Positions 16,240-25,781 of a DNA stretch of 64,000 nucleotides are shown piece by piece. Position 1 is the first letter of the stretch, and the number at the start of each line of letters is the position of its first letter. The notes beneath the pieces are model-generated. The model was not told the origin of the DNA. It worked only from the letters and a program-made list of their open reading frames with translations, and made no database searches. The position numbers and the translations under genes were made by a program. The stretch is from Flavobacterium sp. ACN2 (GTDB lineage: Bacteria > Bacteroidota > Bacteroidia > Flavobacteriales > Flavobacteriaceae): the NCBI RefSeq assembly GCF_002303885.1, contig NZ_MRCM01000017.1, positions 62,001 through 126,000 on the forward strand, read 5' to 3'.

Positions 16240-17820
16240 CTATTCTTCAGTCAATAATTTGATAAGACTTTCATCTCTTCCGTAAATATCTTTGTAGAAG
16301 TTTAGATTTCCTTCGCGGTCTACCCAAGCGGTAAAATAGCCAATGTAAACTGGAACTTTTTTCTTTAAAGTATACCAGCTTTCTTTTCCAGCGTGCATTG
16401 CTTTATCAATTCTTGCAGGATTCCATTGCGGATCGACTTTTAATAATTCTATTGCCAATTCACGAGGTTTTGCGACACGCACGCAACCATGGCTAAAAGC
16501 TCGGCTCTCTCTTTCAAACAAACTTTTTGAAGGTGTATCATGCAAGTAAATATTGCTTGAATTTGGAAATAAAAACTTCACCAAACCTAAAGAATTATTC
16601 TTTCCTGGAAGCTGACGAACTGAGCCGTTATTCCATTCCAGATTTTTCTTCTGTAAATAGTTTTTATCTTTTGCCATTCCGGGTTTAATCTCCGATTTGA
16701 TAATGCTTGGTGGCACATTCCAATACGGGCTAAAAACAATATTGCTCATCATCCCGCTAAAAATAACCGTTTTTGTCATCGCCCTTCCCACCACAACTGG
16801 CGAAACAAAAGCGATTTTTCCGTCTTCAACTATATATAATTTAAATTCAGGAATATTAACTTCAATGTATTTTTGACCTTTTTCTAATTCAGGATCAATC
16901 CAACGACAACGCTCCATATTAGCAATAATCGTTTTAATGCGTTCCGAAACTGGAATATTCAAGTCATTAATATGTTCTAATAAAATGGTGTTTTTGGGAG
17001 TGTAGCCATGGCGCACTTCATAGTTTTTAATAGCTTTCATTAAAGTCGTATCGCAAACCGCACTTTTATTGTCTTCTTTAAGATCTTTGGTCACAAAAAG
17101 TCTTTCTCTTATCTGAGCCACAACATTTGATGAGTCTCCAACTTTTAGAGCTTTATAATCTTCATCTGTTTCGATCGTTTTCCAACCACCATTTTTTTCA
17201 ATTTCTCTATATTCTTTTAGAGCATCACGAAGTTTATAATATTGGCTGAACATCTTTCTTTTCTTATCATCCAAAATGGTTGATTTTTTAAAGATAGAAT
17301 CAGAAAGCACTTGGTAATTGAACTTTTTGCGAGGCAAAAGCCATTCTAAAGAAATACTAGTTTTCTCATCAAAACCTGCATATACTTTTTCTGCATAGTA
17401 GTAATACAAATTTGACAGCAGTAAATCAGTATCTTCTTTGGATAATTTCTTGGTTGGATTACTTTCAAAAACAGAATTTAGTTCTTCTTTATAAGGATAA
17501 TTAGCTTTCAATCCTTCTTGATCTAAATTTTTGTATTGATTGAATAGTGTATTTCCAAACTCCACTACTCCTTTATTATCCTGCCATAATTGAGTCGATT
17601 TGTTTTTTTGATACAAAGAAGTTACATCTCCTTTAAATTTCTCTAGTTTTGGATAATTTTCATAAAACTTTGCGATTCGGACAGTATCAATAGTAAGTTT
17701 TAATTCTGGAATTTTTTCAACAGTTTTTATTGAATTTTCCTCTTTCTTATCTGCTTTCGAATTACACGAAAAAACAACAAAAAAAACAACTGCAACTATA
17801 GGCGTATACCAAATTTTCAT
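16240..17820 (-). CDS. L,D-transpeptidase (YcbB/LdtD-like)
   Basis: A 526-residue envelope enzyme that forms 3-3 crosslinks or anchors proteins in peptidoglycan. The N-terminus is a lipoprotein signal (VVFFVVFSCNSK). After a scaffold region with a peptidoglycan-binding-like segment (about 215-290, DYKALKVGDSSNVVAQIRERL) comes the YkuD catalytic domain (about 310-490). IYLHDTPSKSLF and FSHGCVRVAKP carry the catalytic His and Cys446. The order scaffold, binding domain, YkuD matches the long YcbB class rather than the short Ldt proteins. Its stop lies 142 bases from the converging NlpC/P60 gene. Confidence 0.88.
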   Translation of the reverse strand: MKIWYTPIVAVVFFVVFSCNSKADKKEENSIKTVEKIPELKLTIDTVRIAKFYENYPKLEKFKGDVTSLYQKNKSTQLWQDNKGVVEFGNTLFNQYKNLDQEGLKANYPYKEELNSVFESNPTKKLSKEDTDLLLSNLYYYYAEKVYAGFDEKTSISLEWLLPRKKFNYQVLSDSIFKKSTILDDKKRKMFSQYYKLRDALKEYREIEKNGGWKTIETDEDYKALKVGDSSNVVAQIRERLFVTKDLKEDNKSAVCDTTLMKAIKNYEVRHGYTPKNTILLEHINDLNIPVSERIKTIIANMERCRWIDPELEKGQKYIEVNIPEFKLYIVEDGKIAFVSPVVVGRAMTKTVIFSGMMSNIVFSPYWNVPPSIIKSEIKPGMAKDKNYLQKKNLEWNNGSVRQLPGKNNSLGLVKFLFPNSSNIYLHDTPSKSLFERESRAFSHGCVRVAKPRELAIELLKVDPQWNPARIDKAMHAGKESWYTLKKKVPVYIGYFTAWVDREGNLNFYKDIYGRDESLIKLLTEE

Positions 17821-17928
17821 AGCTTAAAATTTTTGAATAAAAGTAGAAAAAATTCTATTAAAACAAAGTTCTCGGCAATAATTCTTAATCCTTATTTTTT
17901 TGAAGTTTAAACGATTAATAAAAAAATA

Positions 17929-17961
17929 AAAGCTCCAAACAATTTACATGTCTGGAGCTTT
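17929..17961 (-). terminator. Terminator of the DUF1573 gene
   Basis: A 9-bp stem (17929-17937 with 17953-17961) of AAAGCTCCA type, followed on the - strand by a T-rich run. It lies 28 bases after the DUF1573 stop. Confidence 0.7.
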
Positions 17962-17988
17962 CGCCATATAACCAACCTATTAAAATTC

Positions 17989-18408
17989 TTAGATAACTGT
18001 ACCTTTTAAAGTAAGTACTTTTGGTGTTGTTTCTGCACTAGTTGTTACAGTAACTGTTTTTGTAAAAGCACCTTTGTTTGCAGCATTGTAAGTTGCAGTA
18101 ACTTTTGCAGATTTACCTGGCTGAATTGGTTCTTTTGTGTAATCTGTCGCTGTACATCCGCAAGATCCTTGAACGTTTGTAATAACTACAGCTGTTTTTC
18201 CTGTATTTTTAAATTCGTAAACAATTGCTTTTGGAGTTCCTTGTGGAATTTGTCCTACATCAATTGTTTCTGCTTTCCAAACAATTGTAGAAGCAGCTGT
18301 AGTTTCTGAAATTTCATTCTCTGAAACTAAAGATTGTACTGGTGCAATTGCAGAAAAAGACATAAGGCCTAAAGCCAAAGCTAACATCGAAATTTTGATC
18401 ATTTTCAT
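17989..18408 (-). CDS. DUF1573 exported protein
   Basis: A 139-residue exported protein with a signal peptide (about 1-22, LALGLMSFSAIAP) and one DUF1573 immunoglobulin-like domain. The marks are FKNTGKTAVVITNVQGSCGCTATDY, with the family's paired Cys (CGC), and PGKSAKVTATYNA. These proteins are abundant in Bacteroidota and are thought to be periplasmic or surface structural proteins, but have no proven function. It has its own promoter (TACCTTTG, see 18451) and terminator, so it is a single-gene unit, probably well expressed. Confidence 0.88.
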   Translation of the reverse strand: MKMIKISMLALALGLMSFSAIAPVQSLVSENEISETTAASTIVWKAETIDVGQIPQGTPKAIVYEFKNTGKTAVVITNVQGSCGCTATDYTKEPIQPGKSAKVTATYNAANKGAFTKTVTVTTSAETTPKVLTLKGTVI

Positions 18409-18450
18409 AACTGATATATTTAAAATGGTTTGTAGTTCATATTGATATTA

Positions 18451-18458
18451 CAAAGGTA
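18451..18458 (-). promoter_or_regulatory. Bacteroidota -7 element for DUF1573 gene
   Basis: The - strand reads TACCTTTG, an exact TAnnTTTG element, 43 bases upstream of the DUF1573 ATG. No well-spaced TTG -33 box is seen, so this is the weaker of the promoter calls. Confidence 0.5.
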
Positions 18459-18563
18459 ATTCAGACAAAATCAAATTGCTGTTAACCGCTTTCAAACGTT
18501 TGTTAATGACTTGTTAATCGCTTATTTTCAGGCTAAAATTGATTAATATTACACTCTCAAAAT

Positions 18564-19838
18564 TTGTTATTCTTGAAAATTAATAAACTCAACAGCATCA
18601 TTCTCTTAGGATTGGTAGCCATCATTAGTATTTTGGTTGCACAATTGTTATGGACAAAAGAAGCTTTTACAATTGAACAAAAAAAGCTTAGCCAGAAAGC
18701 CCATATTGCTTTGTTGGAAGTGGCTAAAAAATTATACGAAGGAACTAACCACGAACTGCCGGTTCAAAATCCGGTTCAGAAAATTGCCAACGATTATTAT
18801 ATAGTAAATGTCGATAACGAGTTTGAACCTGATATTTTAGAATTTTATCTAAAAACAGAATTCAAAAAAATGAACATCACGACCGATTTCGAATACGCGA
18901 TGTACAATTGTCAAAGCGACGAAATGATTTATGGTGATTACATTTCGCTTTATAAGAAAAAAGCAGAATGCAAAAAGACCGTTTATTTTCCTAAACATAA
19001 AAATCTAGTCTATTATTTTGCCGTTCGTTTTCCAAATGAAACTACTTATTTATTTAGTTCGATGCGTTTTTGGTTTGTACTTTCAACGGCATTGATCCTG
19101 ATTTTACTGATTTACGTTTATTCGATTTTTAAGCTTTTACAGCATAAAAAATATTCGGAACTGCAACGTGATTTCATTAATAATATGACGCATGAATTTA
19201 AAACACCTCTGGCTTCAATTCTTATCGCTTCTAAATATTTAATTGAACAAAAACCAATTAAAGAAGACAAAAAACTGTATACCTACACCGATATTATTAT
19301 CAATCAAGGAAATAAATTAAACGGCCATATCGAAAAGATTTTAAACATCGCAAAATCCGATTATGCTCCTTTAGAACTTAAAAAAGAAAGTATTTTAATT
19401 GTGCCTATAATTGAAGAAGCAATTGAAAATATCAAATTAAAATATCCTGAAGCTTCTATTAAAATCGAAACTTCTTCAAAAGAATATTTGCTGGAAACCG
19501 ATATTTTTCATTTTGGTAATTTAGTTTATAATTTACTGGATAATGCAGTGAAATATTGTAATGAAAAGCCAGAAATTACGATTAAATTCACAGAAGAAAA
19601 CAATTGTTTAAAACTAGAATTTATAGATAACGGAATTGGAATTAATCCTAAAAAAATATCTTTTATCTTTGATAAGTTTTATAGAGTTCAAAATGAAAAG
19701 AGCAATGAAGTTAACGGATTTGGACTCGGTTTATATTATGTAAAAGAAATCTGCAGTCTGCAAAACTGGAAAATAAAAGCCGAAAACAATAAAGAAAAAG
19801 GTGTTACTATAACTTTATCAATTCCTAACAAAAAATGA
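18564..19838 (+). CDS. Sensor histidine kinase
   Basis: A membrane histidine kinase of up to 424 residues. Order: TM1 (about 10-30), a periplasmic sensor region of about 140 residues (30-168) with no recognised domain, TM2 (about 169-190), no HAMP, then the DHp domain with NNMTHEFKTPL (phospho-His at about 210) and an ATPase domain with NAVKYCNEKP (N box), DNGIGI (G1) and GFGLGLYYV (G2). The start is TTG at 18564 or TTG at 18573; neither is certain. It overlaps the response regulator by four bases (ATGA), so they form a two-component pair. The signal is unknown. Confidence 0.88.
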   Translation: MLFLKINKLNSIILLGLVAIISILVAQLLWTKEAFTIEQKKLSQKAHIALLEVAKKLYEGTNHELPVQNPVQKIANDYYIVNVDNEFEPDILEFYLKTEFKKMNITTDFEYAMYNCQSDEMIYGDYISLYKKKAECKKTVYFPKHKNLVYYFAVRFPNETTYLFSSMRFWFVLSTALILILLIYVYSIFKLLQHKKYSELQRDFINNMTHEFKTPLASILIASKYLIEQKPIKEDKKLYTYTDIIINQGNKLNGHIEKILNIAKSDYAPLELKKESILIVPIIEEAIENIKLKYPEASIKIETSSKEYLLETDIFHFGNLVYNLLDNAVKYCNEKPEITIKFTEENNCLKLEFIDNGIGINPKKISFIFDKFYRVQNEKSNEVNGFGLGLYYVKEICSLQNWKIKAENNKEKGVTITLSIPNKK

Positions 19839-20521
19839 GAAACTTCAAAATACTATATGCCGAAGACGACGAAACCCTTGCGTTTTTAACCAAAGATAAT
19901 TTGGAGCAAAACAATTATGAAGTTATTCATTGTTCTGATGGAAAATCTGCGCTTAAAATTTTTGAAGAAGAAGAGTTTGATGTTTGCATTTTTGATATTA
20001 TGATGCCAAAAATGGATGGTTTTGAGCTTGCTGAAGCAGTTAGAAAAATTGACGTCGATGTTCCGATTATTTTCCTTTCGGCTAAAACTTTAAAAGAAGA
20101 CCGCATTAAAGGTCTTCGTATCGGTGCAGATGATTATTTGGTAAAACCTTTCAGCATTGAAGAATTACTGCTGAAAATTGAAATTTTCTTGAAACGTTCG
20201 CAGAAAAATATTTCTCCTGCAAAAACAATTTATGAAGTAGGAAAATATCATTTTGATACTAAAAATTTCATTCTTTTTAATGATGAAGAAAAGGTTGGTT
20301 TAACTCAGCGGGAAGCCGAATTATTAAAACTTTTTCTAGATCATAAAAATTCTGTTTTGAAAAGAGAACAAATTTTAACGTCTCTATGGGGAACCGACGA
20401 CTATTTTATGGGAAGAAGTTTGGATGTTTTCATTTCGCGTCTTCGTAAAATCCTTGCTAATGAAGAAGGAATTTCGATTGAAAACCTTCATGGAATTGGG
20501 TTTAGGTTTTCAATAGGATAA
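19835..20521 (+). CDS. OmpR-family response regulator
   Basis: A 228-residue DNA-binding response regulator. The receiver domain (1-120) has the acidic pair at 11-12, phosphoacceptor Asp54 in CIFDIMMPKMDG, the switch Ser/Thr in IFLSAKT and Lys in DDYLVKPFS. The C-terminal winged helix (about 130-228) contains LTQREAELLKLF and SLDVFISRLRKIL, typical of OmpR/PhoB. It starts inside the last codon of the kinase gene. Target genes are not evident; no adjacent gene looks like an obvious output. Confidence 0.93.
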   Translation: MRNFKILYAEDDETLAFLTKDNLEQNNYEVIHCSDGKSALKIFEEEEFDVCIFDIMMPKMDGFELAEAVRKIDVDVPIIFLSAKTLKEDRIKGLRIGADDYLVKPFSIEELLLKIEIFLKRSQKNISPAKTIYEVGKYHFDTKNFILFNDEEKVGLTQREAELLKLFLDHKNSVLKREQILTSLWGTDDYFMGRSLDVFISRLRKILANEEGISIENLHGIGFRFSIG

Positions 20522-20605
20522 ATCACAATTCTGTTAAAAATAAAGAAAAATCTGTAAGTAGTTTCTCGAAAAACTTTGTATTTTTAATATCTAATTTTCT
20601 TGGAT

Positions 20606-21370
20606 ATGAAATTACATCATTTGCGAAATGCCTCTTTGGTAATTGAAACAGAAAAGCATGTCATTTTAGTTGACCCAATGTTAGGTAAAAGAAAAACAAT
20701 TCCGCCTTTTACTATTTTCAGATACAAACCAAAACGAAATCCTTTGGTGGCTTTGCCAAAAAACAGTCGTGACATTTTAAGTCGAGTGACGCATTGTTTG
20801 ATCACACATTTGCATCCTGATCATATAGACAAAGCTGGTGAAGTTTTTTTAAGAAGAAAAAGCATTCCTGTAATTTGCAGTTCTAAAGATGAAAAAGCTC
20901 TTGTGCAAAGAGGTCTTAGTGTAATTCAGACTCTTGAATATTGGGAACCGCAAAAATTTCTGGATGGAAAAATTACCGGGATTCCAGCCATTCACGGTTA
21001 TGGTTTCATTGCCAAATTAATGGGAAATGTAATGGGTTTTCTTATTGAACTGGCAGATCAAAAATCGATTTACATCAGTTCCGACACTGTTTTTACAGAA
21101 CATGTAAATAAAGTTTTAACGCAATTAAAACCAGACATTTCGATTATAGCATGCGGAACCGCAAGATTAGATATCGGCCAACCTTTGCTAATGCGAATGG
21201 ACGACATTTTAAAGTTCGTAACACTAGCACCAGGAAAAGTCCTTGCCAATCATTTAGAAGCTTTAAATCATTGCCCAACCACCCGATTACAATTAAGAAC
21301 TGCTCTTTCAGATCATGGTCTTTTAAGCAAAACTTCTATTCCGAATGACGGAGAATGTATAGAATACTAA
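20606..21370 (+). CDS. Metallo-beta-lactamase-fold hydrolase (UlaG-like)
   Basis: A 254-residue metallohydrolase. The ATG at 20606 is preferred to a TTG two codons upstream. LITHLHPDHIDKAG is the HxHxDH metal motif, and YISSDTVF and LANHLEALNHCP provide later ligands. The fold order (VLVDPMLG strand, metal loop, ISSDT strand) matches the UlaG/YtnP-like group of the beta-lactamase superfamily. It is cytoplasmic with no signal. Substrate cannot be told from sequence; members act on lactones, phosphodiesters or thioesters. It follows the two-component pair by 85 bases and may not be co-transcribed. Confidence 0.82.
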   Translation: MKLHHLRNASLVIETEKHVILVDPMLGKRKTIPPFTIFRYKPKRNPLVALPKNSRDILSRVTHCLITHLHPDHIDKAGEVFLRRKSIPVICSSKDEKALVQRGLSVIQTLEYWEPQKFLDGKITGIPAIHGYGFIAKLMGNVMGFLIELADQKSIYISSDTVFTEHVNKVLTQLKPDISIIACGTARLDIGQPLLMRMDDILKFVTLAPGKVLANHLEALNHCPTTRLQLRTALSDHGLLSKTSIPNDGECIEY

Positions 21371-21470
21371 TCCTAAACTATTTTTTTGAAAACAAGAATC
21401 ATTTAGATGATGTTTTATTTCCAGTTCTTCTAGAAATATTATATTTGGCTCGCTAACCAAATCAAAATAA

Positions 21471-22030
21471 ATGGAGGATTTTTTAAGGAAGATAAATTTA
21501 GTTCAAGACATTTCTATACAATTACCCATTTCAAAAATAGATTTCATTCAAAAATTCAGAACTAACGTTGATGAATCTGATTTAAGTTTTGTTCCATTTG
21601 AAGTGTTTGAATCAAGCAAAAATGAATATAAAGGCAACATCCTTAATAATAGTTTCGAATTTAAAAAAAGGAGGAAATTCTTTAACAATAATTATTCGTT
21701 TGCAAAAGTAACCGGCACATTCAAAGAAGATCATAACCTATTAATTGTAAATGCCGAAATTAATGGCTTTAAGAAGAGAATGCTTTTATTTTTAGGAATA
21801 ATGATTCTGTTTTATTTGATCTCGATTTTCAGTTCTATTTTCCTACCTGGTGAAAATCCCCCTTTCATTTTTTTTCCCTTTCTTTTTTTTTCCCTTTCTT
21901 TTTTTTTCCCTTTCTTTTATTCCATATGTCTTTAATGATCGGAATTCCTTATTTCGTAATCAGGCGAAGTGTTAAAAGAATGGTTTACGATGTAGAAAGA
22001 GACTTACATTACTGGGTAACAAAAAATTAA
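21471..22030 (+). pseudogene. Membrane protein gene frameshifted by 16-bp tandem repeat
   Basis: I do not recognise a family. The frame from ATG 21471 reads a soluble N-terminal region (FEFKKRRKFFNNNYSFAKVT), TM1 (about 104-123) and then a low-complexity Phe/Pro stretch encoded by the repeat at 21860-21918, ending at a stop at 21933-21935. In another frame the code continues as HMSLMIGIPYFVIRRSVKRM and on to a natural stop at 22028-22030. Removing two 16-base units (32 bases) joins both halves into a 175-residue protein with two membrane segments. The gene is therefore either recently broken or phase-variable. A shared DNA-damage or assembly artefact cannot be excluded. Confidence 0.7.
21860..21918. 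repeat. 16-bp tandem repeat CCCTTTCTTTTTTTTT (3 units plus partial)
   Basis: Units at 21860-21875 (one A variant), 21876-21891 and 21892-21907, then a partial at 21908-21918. Unit length is not a multiple of three, so each copy gained or lost shifts the host gene's frame. Pure pyrimidine strand. Confidence 0.92.
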
Positions 22031-22043
22031 TTATTCGAATTGT

Positions 22044-24266
22044 TTAAAGTACCAATAACCCAAATTCACGCAAAGTGTTTATCGGTTTAGAATACCAGAA
22101 CAATTCGAAATCTTCTAGCGAAGTTTCAAAATCATTTTTGACTTCCTGAAAAGTATAATTTTTAGAACCTGAAACCGCTATTTTGGATAAAATTGAAGTC
22201 AGCCACTCGCCTTCTTCTTTTCCGGTTTGAATATTGAAACTTTCTTTTTTATCATGAAAAGTTAGCGACATCATTTCCCAACTTCTTCCCTTTTTTGATT
22301 TTGCGAAGATTTCTGCAGCAGGTTTTCCTCCAAGCCAAACCACTTTTGCATTTGGTTTAGTATTGAAATCGTTTTGTTCTTCTAATGCATTAAAAATAAA
22401 GTCAGGGTGAATTTTGGTTTTCGGAATTTTAAAATCGAACCAATCCTGAAGTTCATAATCGAAACAGATTCCGTGCATAAAATTAAAAAGCGATTTCTTT
22501 AATCCGAAACTAAATTTGTCGTGATTAATCCCTGTTGAATCCGTGTATTCTATATCGTTGTTGGCAAAAGTTCCAATTGTTTCTGTTTTTTTTGTTACAC
22601 CAAATTGCTCCGGATACAATCCAACCGGACTATGAGCCGTCAACGCAAATTGATGCCAAAATCCTGACTGTAAAACTCCAGCTTCAAACAATTGACGAAC
22701 CATTTCTAGACTATCTACAGTTTCTTGAATCGTTTGTGTCGGATATCCATACATTAAATACGCATGAACCATAATTCCTGCTTCGGTAAAATTACGAGTT
22801 ACTTTTGCGACTTGCTCAACAGTTACTCCTTTGTCTATCAGTTTCAATAATCGATCTGAAGCAACTTCTAAACCTCCTGAGACAGCAATGCAGCCTGAAG
22901 CCTTCAGTAACAAACATAAATCTTTTGAAAAACTTTTCTCAAAACGAATATTGGTCCACCAAGTTACTGCTAGTTTTCTTTTTAGAATTTCAAGCGCCAA
23001 AGCACGCATTAAAGCTGGCGGTGCGGCTTCATCAACAAAATGAAATCCGTTCTGACCTGTTTTTTCGATCAATTCTTCTATTCGATCACAAAGCATACTT
23101 GCCGCAACGGGTTCATATACTTTGATATAATCTAAAGAAATATCACAGAAAGTACATTTTCCCCAATAACAGCCATGTGCCATGGTGAGTTTATTCCATC
23201 TTCCGTCGCTCCACATTCTATGCATCGGATTAACAATTTCGATCACCGAAATATATTTATCCAAAGGCAGATCTGAATAATCTGGTGTTCCAACTTGAGA
23301 TTGCTTGTAGTCGTGTTTTAAAGAATTGTTTTTATAGACTACTTCTCCATTTTCTAATAAAAATGTTCTCTTGAAAGAATTCGAATCTGGGTTTTCTAAA
23401 TGAAAAATTAATTCTTCAATTGGAACTTCACCATCATCTAAAGTGATAAAATCGAAAAATTCGAAAACACGTTTATCAGAAAGCGAACGCAATTCGGTAT
23501 TAGGAAAGCCTCCTCCCATTGAAATTTTAATTTCAGGATAATTTTCTTTTACCCATTGCGCACATCTAAATGCGCTATATAAATTCCCTGGAAAAGGAAC
23601 AGAAATTAGAAATAAAGTTGGTCTTACCGCTTCGATTTTAGCTTTTAAAAGTGAAATTAAAATCGAATCGATATAAGTCGGTTCTTGCTGTAAGGCTTCA
23701 TACAATTCATCAAAAGAATTGGCGCTTCGTCCTAAACGTTCGGCATAGCGGCTGAAACCAAAATTCTCATCAACACATTCTACAATAAAATCTGAAATAT
23801 CTTCGAGATATAAAGTTGCCAAGTGTTTTGCTTTGTCTTGCGTTCCCATTGTTCCAAAAGCCCAATCGAGTTCTTCTAGTTGCGCAAAACGAGAAGCTTC
23901 TGGCAGAAAATCTTCCTGACAAATCTGTAGAGCCAAAGTTGGATTTTTTCCTTGCAAAAACTGAATTACAGAATCGATCGTTTTGATGTATTCATCTTGA
24001 AGAGCAAAAATTCGCTTAGAATTATCAGAGATTTCAGAGCCAACTTCAAACTTCAGGCTTGAAACTTCAAACAAATCAATAAGTCCTTTCTTGGAAAACA
24101 ATTCTAAAATCACATCAATACCCAAATCAGCCTGAACTGATTCTATATTTTTAGTATTCAGAAAACCTTTTATATACGCCGTTGCCGGATACGGGGTATT
24201 CAGTTGTGTAAATGGCGGCGTAATTACGAAAAGTTTTGTTTTCAAAAGGGAATTATTTTTTTGCAA
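22044..24266 (-). CDS. B12-binding-type radical SAM protein
   Basis: A 740-residue protein combining an N-terminal cobalamin-binding-like region (about 1-300, with VRPTLFLISVPFPGNLYSAF and ISMGGGFPNTE) and a radical SAM barrel (about 355-600). The cluster motif is HGCYWGKCTFCD, with Cys at about 366, 371 and 374, which is CX4CX2C rather than the usual CX3CX2C. GFHFVDEAAPPALM and VSGGLEVASDRLLKLIDKG are typical radical SAM strands. Substrate unknown; relatives methylate or rearrange unactivated carbons. It stands alone with no peptide precursor or obvious partner nearby. The start at the ATG 24266 gives a normal N-terminus. Confidence 0.8.
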   Translation of the reverse strand: MQKNNSLLKTKLFVITPPFTQLNTPYPATAYIKGFLNTKNIESVQADLGIDVILELFSKKGLIDLFEVSSLKFEVGSEISDNSKRIFALQDEYIKTIDSVIQFLQGKNPTLALQICQEDFLPEASRFAQLEELDWAFGTMGTQDKAKHLATLYLEDISDFIVECVDENFGFSRYAERLGRSANSFDELYEALQQEPTYIDSILISLLKAKIEAVRPTLFLISVPFPGNLYSAFRCAQWVKENYPEIKISMGGGFPNTELRSLSDKRVFEFFDFITLDDGEVPIEELIFHLENPDSNSFKRTFLLENGEVVYKNNSLKHDYKQSQVGTPDYSDLPLDKYISVIEIVNPMHRMWSDGRWNKLTMAHGCYWGKCTFCDISLDYIKVYEPVAASMLCDRIEELIEKTGQNGFHFVDEAAPPALMRALALEILKRKLAVTWWTNIRFEKSFSKDLCLLLKASGCIAVSGGLEVASDRLLKLIDKGVTVEQVAKVTRNFTEAGIMVHAYLMYGYPTQTIQETVDSLEMVRQLFEAGVLQSGFWHQFALTAHSPVGLYPEQFGVTKKTETIGTFANNDIEYTDSTGINHDKFSFGLKKSLFNFMHGICFDYELQDWFDFKIPKTKIHPDFIFNALEEQNDFNTKPNAKVVWLGGKPAAEIFAKSKKGRSWEMMSLTFHDKKESFNIQTGKEEGEWLTSILSKIAVSGSKNYTFQEVKNDFETSLEDFELFWYSKPINTLREFGLLVL

Positions 24267-24406
24267 AAATACGGGATATCTAGGAATTATCGAGAAAAGA
24301 TTTTGGAAAGAACTTTTACAAAAAAAACCTAAAAAATTGAAGATTTACGTGAATGAAAAAACTCATTTTAAAAATCTTTGTAAATTTTTTTGATATAAAC
24401 TAACTT

Positions 24407-25765
24407 TTATTTGGCCTGAATTAAAACCCAACTCGAAATTTCTTCTAAAGCTATTGGCGAAAAAGTTTGTTCAATAGTGGCATATTCAGTTGGAGAACCT
24501 GTCTTACATTCTTGAAATAAGTGATTTAAATCTGATAATTCTTTAATGGTTACTTTCTTATTTCCCGCTTCTGTCAAAACTTTTTTAATATTTTCAAGAT
24601 TAACTTGGGCTGGAACCTGCAAATCTTTACTTCCGTTAAGTGCCAAAACTGGACATTTTACTTTTTCTAAAAAAGGCTTTGGATCAAGTTTTAAAAGAGC
24701 ATAATACCACGGACTTGTTATTTGATCTGTAATGGTTTTAGCCATATCATCATTCCCTAATTTTGATTTAAAATACGAATTGACTTTGGCTTTCAAATCA
24801 TCATCATTAACAGTACTTTGTAAAATAAGATCATAAGCACCTTTAAAATTTTCTTTACTCTGCTCTACCACCGCATCTGGAACTCCCATTTGTTTTTCTA
24901 GTAATTCTCTTTGCAAAAGCAGCAATTTATCGCCACGAATTCCTGGTCCAGCAAGTAGAACTATAAATTTAACATCTTTAGAATTTCCAGCTATCATTGG
25001 AGCAATTATACCGCCTTCGCTATGTCCGATCAAACCAATCTTATTTTTATCGATTTCTTTTCTCGTTTTCAAATAGTCTACTCCAGCTTGTACATCTTTT
25101 GCAAAATCCATAGTAGTTGCTTTTTTAAAATCACCTGTGGATTGACCAAAACCACGATCATCAAAACGTAAAACAGCGATTCCTTTTTTGGTAAGATAAT
25201 CTGCTAAAACTAAAAATGGTTTGTGCCCTAGCATTTCTTCATCTCGATTTTGCGCGTCACTTCCAGAAATTAAAATAACTACAGGAAAATTACCTTCTTT
25301 TTTAGGCATTGATAACGTTCCTGCTAGAGTCACTTTATCTGTTTTATTTTCAAATTTTACATCCTCTGTATAATAAGGAAATGGCTGTTTAGGTTCCTGA
25401 GGTTTTGCAACTTCCATATTTCCTTTAGATAAATTAAGATCTAATGTATGTCCGTTTTGAATCAATTTCCCAACAAAAACATTATCAGCACCTAACCTTC
25501 CTTCGTATAAACCACCGATAGTTGCAATATCTAATTTCAATACCGAATTTTCAAAAGTAGTAGATGCAACAGGAATTCCTTTTGCATTTTGATCCGGACT
25601 ATCCACCGTAGAACTATACCCTTTTTCTGTTTTAGTAATATTAAAGAGAACCCTGAGTTCATTATTTTGAATTTTTAAAACACCATTCCATTGCCCAGAA
25701 ATACCCTGCGCAAATGAATTAAAAAAGCTAAAAATTAGAAGTGCAAAAAGTATTTTCTTTTTCAT
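24407..25765 (-). CDS. Exported alpha/beta hydrolase
   Basis: A 452-residue exported hydrolase with a signal peptide ending FNSFAQG. An N-terminal beta domain (about 20-125, GQWNGVLKIQNNELRVLF) precedes the alpha/beta hydrolase domain. Nucleophile Ser249 sits in LIGHSEGG; FDDRGFGQSTGDF forms the oxyanion-side loop, and LNGSKDLQVP and LSDLNHLF hold the acid and His. It is probably periplasmic and acts on an ester or short peptide-like substrate. It follows the SdpI-like gene by 16 bases on the same strand and may share its operon. Substrate not predictable. Confidence 0.83.
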   Translation of the reverse strand: MKKKILFALLIFSFFNSFAQGISGQWNGVLKIQNNELRVLFNITKTEKGYSSTVDSPDQNAKGIPVASTTFENSVLKLDIATIGGLYEGRLGADNVFVGKLIQNGHTLDLNLSKGNMEVAKPQEPKQPFPYYTEDVKFENKTDKVTLAGTLSMPKKEGNFPVVILISGSDAQNRDEEMLGHKPFLVLADYLTKKGIAVLRFDDRGFGQSTGDFKKATTMDFAKDVQAGVDYLKTRKEIDKNKIGLIGHSEGGIIAPMIAGNSKDVKFIVLLAGPGIRGDKLLLLQRELLEKQMGVPDAVVEQSKENFKGAYDLILQSTVNDDDLKAKVNSYFKSKLGNDDMAKTITDQITSPWYYALLKLDPKPFLEKVKCPVLALNGSKDLQVPAQVNLENIKKVLTEAGNKKVTIKELSDLNHLFQECKTGSPTEYATIEQTFSPIALEEISSWVLIQAK

Positions 25766-25781
25766 TTTAGTAATTAGTTAG

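Noticed and set aside
18564..19838. Kinase as part of a hybrid system with the Hpt protein at 38380
   Set aside because: The kinase has no receiver domain and sits beside its own OmpR-type regulator, so the classical pair explains it.
22535..23125. Three + strand frames over the radical SAM gene
   Set aside because: Antisense shadows of a long conserved gene.
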